In this document: piece by piece, positions 11,781 through 24,535 of the stretch | Layout of the letters: every line of letters starts with the position of its first letter | How positions within the stretch are numbered: position 1 is the first letter of the stretch | DNA from: Brasenia schreberi | Lineage: Eukaryota > Streptophyta > Magnoliopsida > Nymphaeales > Cabombaceae | Direction: 5' to 3' | DNA: 64,000 nucleotides | Assembly: GCA_036023115.1 (NCBI GenBank) | Contig: JAYKKT010000091.1 | Location: forward strand, 32,385,501-32,449,500 | Made by a program: the position numbers and the translations under genes | Notes under the pieces: model-generated | What the model was told of the DNA's origin: nothing | Database searches by the model: none | The model's input: the letters and a program-made list of their open reading frames with translations, nothing else

Positions 11781-11846
11781 AGCTTCCTTACCTCTTGCAT
11801 CCATCCATAATCAAAATGTGGAGACCCTCTTTGAAAAATTTCCACT

Positions 11847-11848
11847 AC

Positions 11849-11896
<48 letters not shown>

Positions 11897-12392
11897 TTCT
11901 TTCGGTGTACAATGTTACCTAAACATTTTCGCTATTCAATTGACTACAATAGAGATTTGAATTAAAAGTTAATGTGTTATATGCATTAAATGCTTTTTAT
12001 TTTATCATCTCGATCTTTCATCTCAAACATCAAGCAAAGATCTTATATATAGCTAGTGTCATGATGTTCCGGACACAAATATATCAAAATACTGTAGCTA
12101 GTATTATGATGTTATGGTTAATTAGAAAAAAACAAGTTGACAACTTTCAAATTCAATCAATCTTCACAAGGGGACATCATCTTTTGATTAAGAAGATTAC
12201 TTTCAGATTTGTGTTGCAATTGTTATTTCCTTTCTTCAAATTGACCCCACTTTTCTAACCAAACTAGGGGGCTTCTTAATACATTGCATCCTTGCGACTT
12301 ATGCTACAATAAGATTTGTTCATTTCTTTCTACGAAGAAGCCAAAAATTAAGGGCAGATTGTTGACCTTTTTCTGTCTTTGACTAATTACAG
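11847..12392. other. Intron 1 end of pseudogene A; AT/GA microsatellite, no gene
   Basis: A TA then GA simple repeat spans about 11847-11898. The rest is ordinary intron sequence up to the acceptor TTACAG before 12393. An open frame at 11974-12258 shows no domain. Confidence 0.55.
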
Positions 12393-12514
12393 TGGGAGGG
12401 AAAATGCGTCCTTCCCAACTGGACCCCCAAGAGGTCAACAAATACAGAATGGAAGAGCGTCAGAAGATGCGCGAGTGCATCGACCATTACATCGACGCTT
12501 GCAACGCAGAGCAG
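12393..12514 (+). pseudogene. Pseudogene A exon 2 (USP domain), intact frame
   Basis: Exactly 122 nt, as exon 2 of copy C, entered in phase 1 and left in phase 0, flanked by TTACAG and GTAATT. The translation (MGGKMRPS, then VNKYRMEERQKM and YIDACNAEQ) aligns with the helical USP segment of the paralogs. No stop. Confidence 0.85.
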
Positions 12515-12599
12515 GTAATTAACTCGAGGTAACTTTTCCTTTATGACGAAGATAGAGATTTCATTGATGGATCATTGAAGAAAAGAGACATCTGTTTGC

Positions 12600-13740
12600 T
12601 CTTAAGAGCAGGCTTCAAATACATCAAATGGGTCACCCCCAAAGACCAATTACATATTACAGGACAGATAAAGGAAGATTACTGACTCTGTACTCCTTTG
12701 CTTGCTTTACAGACAGGTCATGAATTTCCTTTGGTGAACTGTTGTGACCTTGAAACACAGATCCGTTTCTGGCAATCCAAATATGCCGCAGTATAAAGCA
12801 AATAGTGCTAGCTTGCCTCTCCCTCCACCAGAATCCTTGGTTTGCTTAGCAACTTAAGACCACCATGATGAAATTGTGGAGTATTCTCTATGATTCTGTT
12901 ATTTGAGACGTTCGCCCACACTTTATCTGTTCGATCATAGGTTATGAGAAAGTACAAGGCTGTTTCCTCTTCGGCAAAGCAGATAGGTCATACAGGATTT
13001 ACTGCAGATATTCTCTTTCCTTAGATTAATTCTCAGGTTTGCAATCCTTCTTGTTGAAGCTTCCATAAGAAAATTTCAACTTACTGAGAAATTTCAGGTT
13101 CCATATATATCGTTCCACGCCTGTTTATTTATTAATAATTACAGGATTTACTGCTGATGTTCTCTTTCCTTAGACTACTCATTGTGCTCCAAGTTCCTTT
13201 TATTCATTGTGTTCCAACTCAGCCAATTTATTCTCGTCTCCCCGTTCCTTTGGCCCCACAGAAAGTTCATCATCATTTGATTTGATTCACCCAATAGGCC
13301 TCCCAGTAATTTGAAGCAACTCATTGAATAAATTGGTAGTACTGATGCCACGGATTTAATCATCACTTCCTTGCCACCAAAGGCTCCTTTTCAATGCTGC
13401 AACTTCTTTTGTACCTTCTCTTTGATGTATGTGAACATTTGCTTCTTCGATTCATGAATATACGCCGAGGTACTTATCTTGCCTTCCTGTGCTTTCAATT
13501 CCAAACTCTCTTGCTTGGTGATTCCTTACGTTGGGTGGGATTTTGGGGCTGAAAAATATAAGCGGACTTGTTGAAATTGATTACTTGTTCACTGTATCTC
13601 TCGTATCCTCTAAGCACATCACTAAGATTGGCACAATATGCAGTACATGCTTTTCCAAATTAACAAGGAGCTATCTGCAAAAAGTAAATGGGAAATCAAC
13701 AGGCTTGTATAAAGATTTTAACCCTTTGATTGCTTAATAA
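12600..13740 (-). mobile_element. L1-type LINE remnant in intron 2 of pseudogene A
   Basis: Minus-strand fragments in the right order: FAD-S-SLL (fingers and palm, about 13.68 kb), KSVASVLPIYSMSCFK and MMNFLWGQRNGE (13366-13175), then a reverse-transcriptase zinc-binding region with CPICFAEEE and HIWIARNGSVFQ (about 13.05-12.68 kb). These are L1-clade plant LINE features, distinct from the RTE copies. Frames are broken and both ends are missing. Confidence 0.75.
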
Positions 13741-13874
13741 AAAAGACAATCCTTCTGCACATATTAAGAAAACATGCATAGAGGGTAACGATTGGGAATA
13801 ACTACATAAATGACCTTCAATAATAACCGAGAAAATAGTCGTTGTGACATAATTGTTAATGTGCTTGATTGAAG

Positions 13875-13999
13875 GTCACTGAAAGCGTTCAGATCCTGGA
13901 GCGGGACAATGTTGAGCAGGGCATTATTGTCCAGTCGATTTTCCAGCAAAATATTCAGAGGCTTGTCAGGGGAGCGGCTGCAAATAATAAGCATACAAG
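13875..13999 (+). pseudogene. Pseudogene A exon 3 (end of USP domain), intact frame
   Basis: 125 nt, phase 0 in and phase 2 out, with AG before and GTAAAA after. It reads VQILERDNVEQGII and RLVRGAA, matching the paralogous exon 3 (122 nt in B and C) with one extra codon. No stop. Confidence 0.82.
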
Positions 14000-14129
14000 G
14001 TAAAAATTGCTTATTTGTGAATCACTTTCAAAGAAATCATCATAAATACTGTGTGTTTTAGAAATGTAGGATCTTCCCACATGATATACTCCTAGATAGT
14101 GAAAGTTAAGGATGAATGGTGCAAATAAA

Positions 14130-14315
14130 TGATGAAATCCGGTGGGCTTTCTCGATATCATCTGCAATGTTTCCAGGCGGTTTATGAGCCTCCTTTCTTA
14201 AGGTATGCAGTAGCAGCTCGGTCGATATGTAAAGAATGATAGAACATGTATAAATGGTTTTATTTGAAATTTCCTCGCAACAGGTTCTGAGAGGATTTTC
14301 ACTTTCATATTTTTG
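14130..14315 (-). repeat. Partial 3' LTR of copia element 2
   Basis: Matches the start (in window direction) of 16895-17333: TGATGAAATCCGGTGGGCTTTCTC, the AGCAGCTCGGTCGAT region and CTCGCAACAGGTT. The LTR part that should abut the RNase H end is deleted and fused to RT code. Confidence 0.8.
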
Positions 14316-14319
14316 ACTC

Positions 14320-15720
14320 CCAGTATTACAAACATATACACAGTGATCAAGCTTATTAGCCACAAACCCAAGTTCAATAATAATATTTTGAAAAGTCAAA
14401 TACCATTCATGAGGTGCAGGTTATAGGGATTTTCTCAACCTATATACTTTGTCTTTTTGGCCTTTAACTATATATCCTTCGGGATGCTACATATATATGG
14501 TTTCATCTAAATCTTCATTTAAAAAAGCAATCTTTACATCTACCTGATCTAAATCCAAATCATAATATGCAAATATCATTAGGATTATTCTAATGGATGC
14601 AAATTTCGCAATAGGAGAATACGTATCAATATAATTTATTCTCTCTTTTTATGAAAAACCCTTTGCAACCAACTTCACTTTGAACTTGCCGATTGAACCA
14701 TCAACCTTATGTTTGTTTTTCAGAACCCATTTACAACCTATGACCTTTCTTCCTTTTGACAAATTAGTCACTTTTCAGACTTAGTTTTCTTTATAGATTT
14801 AATTTCTTCATCAATAGTTTTATAGATTTAATTTCTTCATCCATAGCTTTCTCCCAGTCTGCTGCTTTCGATGAGTTTATAACATGTTGATAAGTCAAGT
14901 TATCAGTCAACTCATCTAAATCTACCGAATTACACACTTCTTTTACGAGATAAGTGTGATAATCATTTAAGTAGGACGGTGTGACCACAGGCCTTTTATG
15001 TCCACTTAAAGTTTCAGTTGACTCAAGAAGATCTTATATGGGTTCAAATGATGATTGATCTAGGTCTATTAAATCGTCAACATGCTCATCATTATTTTCT
15101 AAGATATCATTCTTAGTATCTTCTAAGAATTTAACATCTCTTGTCTCTATCAATTCATGATCCTTATGATAAAACTGATATTTCTTTGAGCCTTTAGGAT
15201 ATCCGATGGATATACATCAGAAGGACCTGTTGTCTAACTTATCTCTAGACTGATTAAAGATCTTCACATGAACAATAAATCCCCACCTCTTGAGATGATA
15301 TATATTGGGTTTTCTTCTAAACCACATCTCATATAATGTAGTGAATACAACTTTACATGATACTCTATTGAGTATGTATACTGCTGTACTTACTGTTTCA
15401 CCTCAAAATATCATTGATAGAGAATTGTAGTATCATATTTAGTTGTTATAAAGTCAAACAACTCTTTTGCGGTCTCAAATTCTTTGAAGACTCTTATCAG
15501 ATCATCCTCCATTGTTAACATGAATGTTCTTGTTATCGTGTCATCTTTTAGAAATGTTTTGTACATTTCTTTTTGTTGCTCTATGGCGTCAGGTGGTGGT
15601 GGACACACTATTTCCTTCATAACATACTCTACACCTTTAAGTGTTAGAGCCAATGGGATTCGTCTTTTTCATGTTTGGAAGTTTAGACCGTTTAATTTTT
15701 CTGTCTTTGACAATTTATAT
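14320..15720 (-). pseudogene. gag-pol fragments of copia element 2
   Basis: gag piece 15653-15411 (KEIVCPPPPDAIEQQKEMYK and ELFDFITTKYDTT) runs straight into integrase C-terminal sequence, then the linker with SYLNDYHTYLVKEV (14988-14791) and RT (QNIIIELGFVANKLDHCVYV, 14399-14320). Protease, the integrase core and RNase H are absent. Closely related to copia 1. Confidence 0.8.
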
Positions 15721-15749
15721 ACACATATTATAGAATTTTTTTTTGTTTG

Positions 15750-16880
15750 ACAAAATGAACAAATAGATGGTCTAGAAGGAAAATATTTACCAAACAACAA
15801 ACAACGAATAGTAGAATTTTGATTAACAAAATGCACAATATCCAAATATTGAACTATAAATAACTCATGGTACTTAAACTAATTTTATGCAAGTTTTAAG
15901 CATCATTTTGAGTTTTAATAACCTAATTCTATTATAGAATCAAATTGGGAATAAATCTGTAATTTTTTCAATTTTTTTTGCCTCCGATAATTTTCCAAAA
16001 CACGTAAAACGGTAATTTTATCTGTTTGTCTGATTTTGTAATTTTTCAAAAGAGACTAAGGATAGAATAGTAAAATTGGTGTTTGGTTTTTCTAAAAAAA
16101 GTCATCACTTATCTGGAGTAAAACTGTAATTTTTCCCCTCAGTTTGAATTTGTAAATTTTCAAAAGGAGAAGTGCAACCTTGTCTTTTAATATAGTGGTA
16201 TAACAAAATCAGGCAGGGATAACAAAGTAATTCTGTATTGATATTTTGTAAAAAACAGCTAGAGGGCAACTTAGTGTTTTTACCTGCTTAAGGGTAAAAT
16301 TGTATTTTTACCTAAAAATATCTAGATATTTTTGTAATTTAACCTTATGGTAAATTGTAAATTTAAAAACTGAACAGAGGTAAAACAAACTTTTTAGTTC
16401 AATTCCTGAGAGTTTTTTATGAAAACCACCGGTGGTTTTGAAAAACCATTGATTTCTGCCCACGTTTTTTCTGAAACTAGTGGGCAATTTCGCAACCTAT
16501 ATAAAGGGAGGAGAGAGAGAGAGAACTAACGAGAGAGAGGGAGACTAGGGAGGGGGCACTCTGCCTCTCCTCTACCTGTGGTCCCGCTTCTGGTTGGCCT
16601 GTAGCTGCCTGAGTTAGTCCATTCGGCTAGCCTATGGCTGCCTTTCATTTCGTCTGACCTCAGGCCGCCAAAGACTTTGCCGCTTGCTGGCTCTCCGGTT
16701 GCCTTACTCTTTCCTTTAGGCTGGCCTCAGGCTGCCAGACTCTTTTCTCTTTCGATTTTGTATTTCTTTTTCGACAGTATTCTGGCAAGGGTGTTCTCTT
16801 CGTTTTCTTTTCTGTATATATTTTCTTCTCCCATTGTTTTACAGAAAGTTAACCTTGTACCTGTTTTACAAGATTAACGA
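15750..16880 (-). other. Untranslated leader of copia element 2
   Basis: About 1.1 kb between primer site and gag, without a supportable gene. Parts resemble the copia 1 leader in reverse complement, for example the GGTTTTCATAAA/ACCG words near 16.42 kb. Short open frames here (16677-16877, 16849-17091) are not domain-bearing. Confidence 0.6.
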
Positions 16881-16894
16881 GGCCTTGATACCAC
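16881..16894 (-). other. Primer binding site of copia element 2
   Basis: On the minus strand GTGGTATCAAGGCC directly follows the LTR end, close to the tRNA-Met-type site of plant copia elements. Confidence 0.75.
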
Positions 16895-17333
16895 TGATGA
16901 AATCCGGTGGGCTTTCTCAACGTCCTTTGCAACGTTTCAAGATAGTTTACCAGCCTCTTTTCTTTAGGTACGCAACAACAACTCGGTCGATCTGTGAAGA
17001 ATGATAGAAGAATAGGTACAAATGATTTTGTTTGAGGTTTTCTCGCAACAGGTTTTTGCATGAGAGGGTTTTCACTTTTGTATTTTTTCATTGTCTTGTA
17101 GTGTGAGTTGCTCTGTATTTATAGAGCAGTGCATGCTCCAACCCCCTCGGATTCTCTGTTGAGCTTTTCTCTTAAGAGACCTTATCCGGTCGGTTACAGA
17201 GCTCATTCGTAACCGACTGGCTGTTACGACCGTTACAATCCATTTTCGTAACCTCTACCAAACTTAGGGACTGAATGGCCAATTCAACGATTTATGTGAT
17301 AAGGTTGACGAGAATGACCACCTCAACTTTACA
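16895..17333 (-). repeat. 5' LTR of copia element 2
   Basis: 439 bp, TG...CA, read on the minus strand from 17333. The right side is followed by ATAAA, the target duplication. Confidence 0.85.
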
Positions 17334-17619
17334 ATAAATGCATCAAAAAGTTACTTCTTTTATTTTGAATGATAACAATCTTGAAAAGTACGAAAGCGAT
17401 GATAACCATTAAAATTTATTTTTTGTTTTAATCTAAATCATTGATTTCTCATGAACGGTTAAGATGTGAGGTTATATCATTCGGGATGACATATGTGTGT
17501 GTGTGTGTGTTTGTACTAAGCTAGATCTAAATTCACGCAGCTAGTACCACCCGTCTAAGATATTTTAAAGTGAGATTTAGAAATGAACGATCTAATACCT
17601 TGGGAGCAGTATATATATA

Positions 17620-17891
17620 TATATGAAATTGATATTTGGTGGATCATGCATCATCAATGCCGAATAGACGGTACAATTCTGCTCAATCTTCCTCATGTTC
17701 GGCTACTGATGGTTCTCACAGTCCCTTCTTCTCCACCGATTCGGATACATCCTCGGTTTCGCAAGGTTAAGACGAAAATGACGATGGAGAAGAAGAGAGA
17801 GAGGTTGAAAACAAAGAAGATGACGAGCGGGAAGACGAAGATAGGCGACCACCCGAAAGCTATCAAGGCCAGGTAGATGCACCGCAAGTAA
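17620..17891 (+). pseudogene. Pseudogene A exon 4 remnant (variable linker)
   Basis: Reads SSSCSATDGSHSPFFSTDSD, then a very acidic and basic stretch, ending CCG-CAA before GTAAGC at 17892, phase 0 as in paralogs. A TAA interrupts at 17768-17770. The conserved start seen in B and C (IWFVCKG region) is only faintly visible and scrambled. Confidence 0.65.
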
Positions 17892-19013
<1,122 letters not shown>

Positions 19014-19734
19014 GAAGACGAGTTAGAGGAGTTGAGAGAAATCCTGAGAAAGCACCTGTTGGAGGCCAAGAAGCAGAGGATCATGCCACGGATGCCAGTC
19101 GGAAGGCAAAGCATGTGCCAACTAAATTTAAATTGCTTTTGGGACCTCAATATCAATTGATCAGATAGGGCATTTTTATGAGTTGCTTCGAGATCTATTA
19201 GTTCAACTGCTGACTCTCGAATATGTATACAGGTGTATATATATATATATATATACATGTATATTCAAGAGTTCCTAGCATTCCCTCAGTTAACTTTAAT
19301 GAGGAAAATTATGTCACCGTTGTTTTTACTGTACTGTATCTGACTGCAGCAAGATTAGCAGAAAGATTGAAAAGTGAAGCAGAGAAAAAAAATGCAAAGG
19401 ATGGAAAATCTCTTAGACGGAAGGCAGAATCACAGAGCTAGAAAACGAGAACGCCCGGCTTCGAGATCAGCCTTTAGAAGTAAGAAGCAATTTAGAAGCT
19501 AAAAACAAACAATAAGAACTTGCCGACGCTGTTGCACTGTCTGAAAGAGAGCAAGAAATGAGAACTTCATCGAGTTCCCGTTCAATGAGCTGAGCGACGC
19601 AACTCGTGGATTTGATTCAAGTGTAAAGATTGGGGAAGGAGGGTTTGGAGCAGTTTACAAAGGCGAACTTCATTGCACACCAGTTTCCATCAAGGGACTC
19701 AAATTGGAGGACGACCCCTCAGTTCCAGCAAGAG
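19014..19734 (+). pseudogene. Pseudogene A exon 5 region: coiled coil and kinase N-lobe
   Basis: A coiled-coil piece begins after TTGTAG at 19014 (EDELEELREILRKHLLEAKK); a second begins after CTGCAG at 19350 (ARLAERLKSEAEKK, then in another frame TELENENARLRDQ). The kinase N-lobe follows with FNELSDATRGFD, the glycine loop IGEGGFGAVYKG and the lysine in VSIKGL. Several stops and frame shifts occur. Where B and C have GT after QQE, this copy has GG at 19735-19736, so the donor is lost. Confidence 0.75.
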
Positions 19735-20178
19735 GGAATATAAGTCTAGACACAAGTTCCTTCGTAACACCATAACAAAGATGGCTTCTAAGATTCAGAT
19801 TATAGCATTGAACCTGTTAGTCTTTAGGTGCTTCCTTCAAAAAGTGCGCTATATGCATCTTTAACGCGTAACCTTTATATTTCATACTTTCATTTACCAA
19901 ACCTCCTATTTAGGTTCAGCTGTAGATTAAATGTCAAACAGGAAAAAGAAATCTAACCAAGCTTGTCAATGCAGTTGCACCCATGACCCAACTCGCCACA
20001 CGTGAATGGAAACTGATGGAGAGAGAGAGACCACCGTTTTTCAGAGGGCACCTGATAAATAAAGTAATATGGTAAGAAACCAAATAAAAAGAAGAATCAC
20101 TGTGTATGTATATATATAAGAAAGAGAGCTAGGTTATGCATTAGGACTTCGGTGATGATTGTTTTGCTAACATTTCAG
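19735..20178 (+). other. Intron 5 of pseudogene A
   Basis: No gene seen. It starts at a mutated donor (GG) and ends at the acceptor TTTCAG before 20179. Confidence 0.6.
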
Positions 20179-20856
20179 ATACTTGCCTTGACAAAACTAA
20201 GACATCCACACCTCGTCACACCGATGGGCGCTTGCTCGGAAGCGCGTTGTCTTGTGTATGAGCACCCGAGCAATGGCAGCCTCGAGGATCGTCTCTTTAT
20301 CAACTCCAATGAAGGAGGCAGGCCAATATTGTGGTGGAAGAAAAGGCTTAGCATAGCAGCAGAAGTTTACCTAGGCCTCCTCTTCCTTCACCGCAACGCA
20401 GTAGTCCATAGTGATGTGAAGCCTGCAAACATCCTACTCGATGCCAATCTCAAGGCCAAGATTTCAGATTTCGGAATCTGCCGCTTTCTTCCCAAACCGC
20501 AAAGAGAATCAACAGATACAGTTTGTAGACTAACCGATCCAAAGGACTCAGGGATGTATATGGACCCTCAGTTCATTATGTCTGGAGAACTGACCTTCAA
20601 GTCTGATGTGTATGCATTTGGTGTCATTATTTTGCAATTACTTACTGACAAGTCTGGGTTCGAGTTGCCTAAGGAAGTTGAGAACTCCATGAAGAGCAAA
20701 TCACTAAACAAGATAATAGATGAAGATGCTGGTAGGTGGCATTCCAACGAGGTAATTCAGATAGCAGAAATGGGACTTAAGTGCTGTGAGCTCAACCGGA
20801 AGTCTAGGCCAGACTAGGAGGAAGTATGGCAGCTATTGTACATAAGCGACGCCTAA
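20179..20856 (+). pseudogene. Pseudogene A exon 6: kinase C-lobe
   Basis: Open for 212 codons. It reads LRHPHLVTPMGACSE, the catalytic loop HSDVKPANILLD (Ser where Arg or Gly is usual), SDFGICR, a DPQF activation segment end and FKSDVYAFGVI. A TAG at 20815-20817 cuts off the last dozen codons, which continue in frame to TAA at 20854-20856. Most catalytic residues remain, so this is the best preserved part. Confidence 0.85.
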
Positions 20857-21255
20857 TTTACGTACATATTCTTCTTCTGTTTCATCGACATTCTTCCAAT
20901 TCGTTTCCTAGCTGATAATCATCATCTGGTGTATGTATCAAACCCTCAAGTATTGATCATTCTTTTTACAAAATGTTCTCTATTTTCTTTGACTTTGTTT
21001 CCTTTTGATGTATGGAGACAGACACACAGATACACACACACAGACAGAGAGAAGTGCCAAATGCAAAGACTATATCAAAATAACTGTATATTAGACTGAA
21101 AGCCAATGCCATCAATAGATAATACACAAAATAACTCATCGTGGTTTCTAACATTCAAATATCTGCAGTGGCACCAAATAAATTGAAAGTTCTACCATTG
21201 TGTCACCACTTTAATAAATTACGTAATAGATTAACAGTTACGTGACATAAATGCA
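20857..21255. other. Convergent intergenic gap between kinase copies A and B
   Basis: About 400 bases holding the 3' flanks of both genes, with a CA/GA-rich tract near 21020-21050. No U-box coding sequence is present on either strand. Confidence 0.6.
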
Positions 21256-21924
21256 CTATAAGAATTGTTCCAATGCCTTCCAAACGACAGTTTCTAACTT
21301 GGGCCTAGAGCTCCTGCTCACTTCACAGCACCGGAGCGCCAACTTGGCCAAGTCAGCAGCCTCTTTGGAATTCCAATTTCCTGCATCATTATCCAATATC
21401 TGATAAATTGATTTGTTAACCACGGCATCTTCAACTGTCTTCTTCAACCCGAACCCCGGCTTTTGGGTCAGCAACTGAAATATTATGACACCAAGTGCAT
21501 AAACATCAGACTTGAATGTTAGTTCTTTGGTGGACATGAATTCAGGATCCATGTACTCCATAGTGCCTTTGGGATGAGTTAGTCTACAAACAGTATCTGC
21601 AGACTCCCTCTGTGGTTCTGGTAGGAACCGGCATATCCCAAAATCTGCAATCTTGGCTCTGTTGTTGGCATCAAGAAGTATATTAGCTGGCTTCAAATCA
21701 CCATGGGCAATGGAAGCTGAATGAAGAAAGATTAGGCCTAGACAGATCTCTGCAGCTATGCGGAGCCGATCCCGCCACCGCAACGGGTTGTCCTTGTTCT
21801 GTCCAAAGAGCCGATCATGTAAGCTGCCATTCTCAACAAACTCGTACACAAGACACTGTTCTTCGGAGCAGGCTCCAATGAGTGCAACCAAGTGTGGATG
21901 TCTTACTCTCGTTAGAGCATCTAT

Positions 21925-22587
21925 CTGAAATTTCACATACCTTAATTTGCTCAATATCAAGAAAAACGCATCTGTTGGTATTCACACTTCTCATTCCCAG
22001 ACAGTAAGATCAATGTAAAAGATAAACATCTTCAAATTAAAATTTCACAAAGATAGTCTCTGTGTGTGCATAGAGAATATATATACATATATAATGTGTG
22101 TGTGCGTGCGTGCAAACAAAATCCAAGTAAGTTTGGTGGATCCACTATAACCCCATTGTTGCATTCTTATAAACACTGCCAAAATTGTAAAACTCTGGAG
22201 TAACTCTTACCATTTCGCAACATCACTCTCCAAATGCCTCTTGAGAAGCATACTTGGAAAACAACTAAAAATGCTTGGAGACCCAACTCCAAGTGCTTAG
22301 ATCTGCACTTTCTAGCTAAGTCACTCCAATTTGGTCACCCCATGCCACCACTCTTCCGATGCCTTCCGGTCACCATCAACTTAAAATGAACAAGAAAGAT
22401 GGACCCTCCACCTTACTTATAGGCGAGCGGAAGAGGAAACAAGGTGGGGAACTGAGCTGTGCCACTTTCTACCTCTAACACTAATTCCATCAATCACTTG
22501 TTGCTAACTTCTTTTTGAAGCCAATGGTAACCAAACAAGAAGAGCACAAAAAAAGATAAAAGCAAAGTTACATTAGTAGTTGCTAAC
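21925..22587 (-). other. Intron 5 of kinase gene B
   Basis: 663 bases with an AT/GT-rich microsatellite near 22075-22112. No gene seen. Confidence 0.7.
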
Positions 22588-22782
22588 CTCTTGCTGGAAC
22601 TGAGCTTGTCCATGAGTGTTCTCAGGATTGAACCTCTTAATGGCAACCTCAGTATAATGGAGCCTGCCCCTGTACACCGTTCCGAACCCTCCTTGCCCGA
22701 TCTTCATCCGGATGTCAAATTGATTAGTGGCCGCCTTCAAGTCAGCAAGCTTGAACTCGAGATAGTTCGGCATCGGTGACCT

Positions 22783-22926
22783 CTGCATCTCGATCATATC
22801 CTCATTTTTCTTCTTGAGAGACTGGTTTTCGTTTGATAGCTCGTGCAGTTGCTTCTGCATCTCGATCATACCCTCATTTTTCTCTTTGAGAAATAGGTTC
22901 TCGTTTGACAGCTCATGCAGTTGCTT
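22783..22926 (-). repeat. 72-bp in-frame tandem duplication in the coiled coil of gene B
   Basis: The block starting at 22783 recurs at 22855. Both encode about 24 residues of the type QLHELSNEN...K-NE-MIEMQ. The unit is 72 bp, a multiple of three, and exon 5 keeps the same 411-nt length as in copy C. Confidence 0.85.
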
Positions 22927-22998
22927 TTGGAGAACGGTGAACCTTTTCTGCAGATGATCATTCTTGGTTGATAGCTCAGCTATTTTAACTTTCTGTTC

Positions 22999-23617
22999 CT
23001 AGAGAGAGAGAGAGAGAGAGAGAGAGTTATAATATGGTTGACAATAAAAAGTGGCCCACAGAATTAAACCAACAAATGTGGGTATTTTTTAGATGAAAAA
23101 TGGAAACAAAATGCTCAAGCATCGCTTTCGATTACTATGAGCAATGGGGGATCTAAATTGAGTCGAGGTGGGGAATCCATCCCCACTGAAATATTAGAAA
23201 CTTAATAGAAAAGGTACAGTTTCACCTTTGAATTCATGGGCTGGCATACATAGTTCGCCCTATCCTAAAAGCTCACATGGTTTAGTCTTCCCACCTCAAG
23301 TATAGCAGCCATTGAAAAAACAGCATCATGATGGGATCTTGTTCTCTACCTTCATTTCTTGTTCACGTCATCTATCGTCTTCCAAGTTTGAGTTAACGTT
23401 CAGTTATGTCTAAACTTTCCGTTTGCAGCTCTATTTGAATATATGCATAAAAATGCACCTCCTTTCGTTGGTTCTCAAAGACAAGTTATGAACAAAAAGA
23501 ATTCAGGTCTGATAGTCAATGTGTTTTGTAGTATATACATGAAGATGGAATGCAAGTAGAACAAGGGATCATGCTAAGCATAATTTTTCACGGTTCATAA
23601 CTCATATTTTCTCTTAC
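22999..23617 (-). other. Intron 4 of kinase gene B
   Basis: Starts (in gene sense) with GTAAGAG and ends at a CT-rich tract (GA repeat 23001-23026 on the plus strand) just before the acceptor. No gene seen. Confidence 0.7.
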
Positions 23618-24059
23618 CTCAATCTGAAAGATTGGATTAGATTCATCAACAGTACCATGACCGGACGCCATATTAAGTAATGATAACCCCTTCTCCTCAA
23701 CAGCATAGTCAAGACGAACCTCTCCTTCTTCGTCCCTTGTGAGCATAGATGCGTCCGAAGAACGACTGCCAATCTCACTTGAGAAGACAGAAGAAGCACC
23801 AGAATGATTTCTTACCAAGTCTGGAATTCCACCTGCTTGTGACTTGCTCCCTCGTTCAGGGAAGCTCATATATGGTTTATCGCTGAGCTTGTGTCTGGGA
23901 GGCAAGGCATTCTTCTCAGATTGAACTCTTGCTGGTATGTTCTTTGCAGCTTCCTTGATGCAGATAAGTATTCCTTTGCAGACAAACCATATCTGGCATG
24001 AAGCAGCAGCCATTAGATTCACATACTGCGCCTTCTTAGAGGAGGGCACGGACATTTGC

Positions 24060-24535
24060 CTGCTTGACATATGAAAAGCAGAAGCATTACTGTAGAAATC
24101 AAGAGAGAACAAAAGAACGGCGATATCATCCAATCAAAAGCCGTTAAACAGAAACTAATCAAGAAAGGATCAGATGCACCAAATTTCAGAATAGTTCGCC
24201 TCTAACCTCCGAACAGAAAACCAGGGCATGAACTTTTTCTCTTTTAGAACCAAACGAAACCAAAACTGTAAAACTAATGAAACTAAATCGAACCTCTCGG
24301 TTCTAGAGGTTTGGTTCAGTTTCAGCGGTTCCTTGAACACCCTTAAGTCTTTGGAACCCTTCTATATATTGGGGTTTCTTTAATTAATGAATCGGGTAAA
24401 CTTTGATAAACAGCAGGATAGAATTTATTGATTCAAGTTAATCTAAATGTAAAAGACTCGAGACACACACTAATAGTACAAGTCATCATCCTAGATGGTC
24501 AGCAAGCTGTTTTAGGAATTCCAAACGGCTCTTAC
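24060..24535 (-). other. Intron 3 of kinase gene B with hAT-like remnant
   Basis: Around 24230-24352 lies GAACC/GGTT-rich sequence ending GAACACCCTTAAG, resembling the ends of short plant hAT-like elements. No gene. Confidence 0.45.

Larger units (their letters stand above)
8890..11846 (-). mobile_element. RTE-clade LINE 2, nearly complete, defective
   Basis: A non-LTR element with apurinic endonuclease then reverse transcriptase, in RTE order. Its 3' end (8890-8905) is a TTG microsatellite tail rather than poly(A), typical of RTE. The flanks 8875-8889 and 11847-11861 both read ACATATATACATATA, a likely 15-bp target duplication, though in low-complexity sequence. The 5' end lacks the untranslated leader present in the copy at 55857-59251. 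Coding frames are interrupted. Confidence 0.85.
14130..17333 (-). mobile_element. Copia element 2, internally deleted, with 5-bp target duplication
   Basis: TG...CA ends, and ATAAA at both 14125-14129 and 17334-17338. Sense runs right to left: LTR 17333-16895, primer site 16894-16881, leader, gag (15750-15420), then integrase C-terminus and RT (15410-14320), then a partial LTR (to 14130). Compared with copia 1 two blocks are missing: late gag to mid-integrase, joined near 15420, and late RT, RNase H and part of the LTR, joined near 14315. It is inserted in intron 3 of pseudogene A. Confidence 0.88.
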
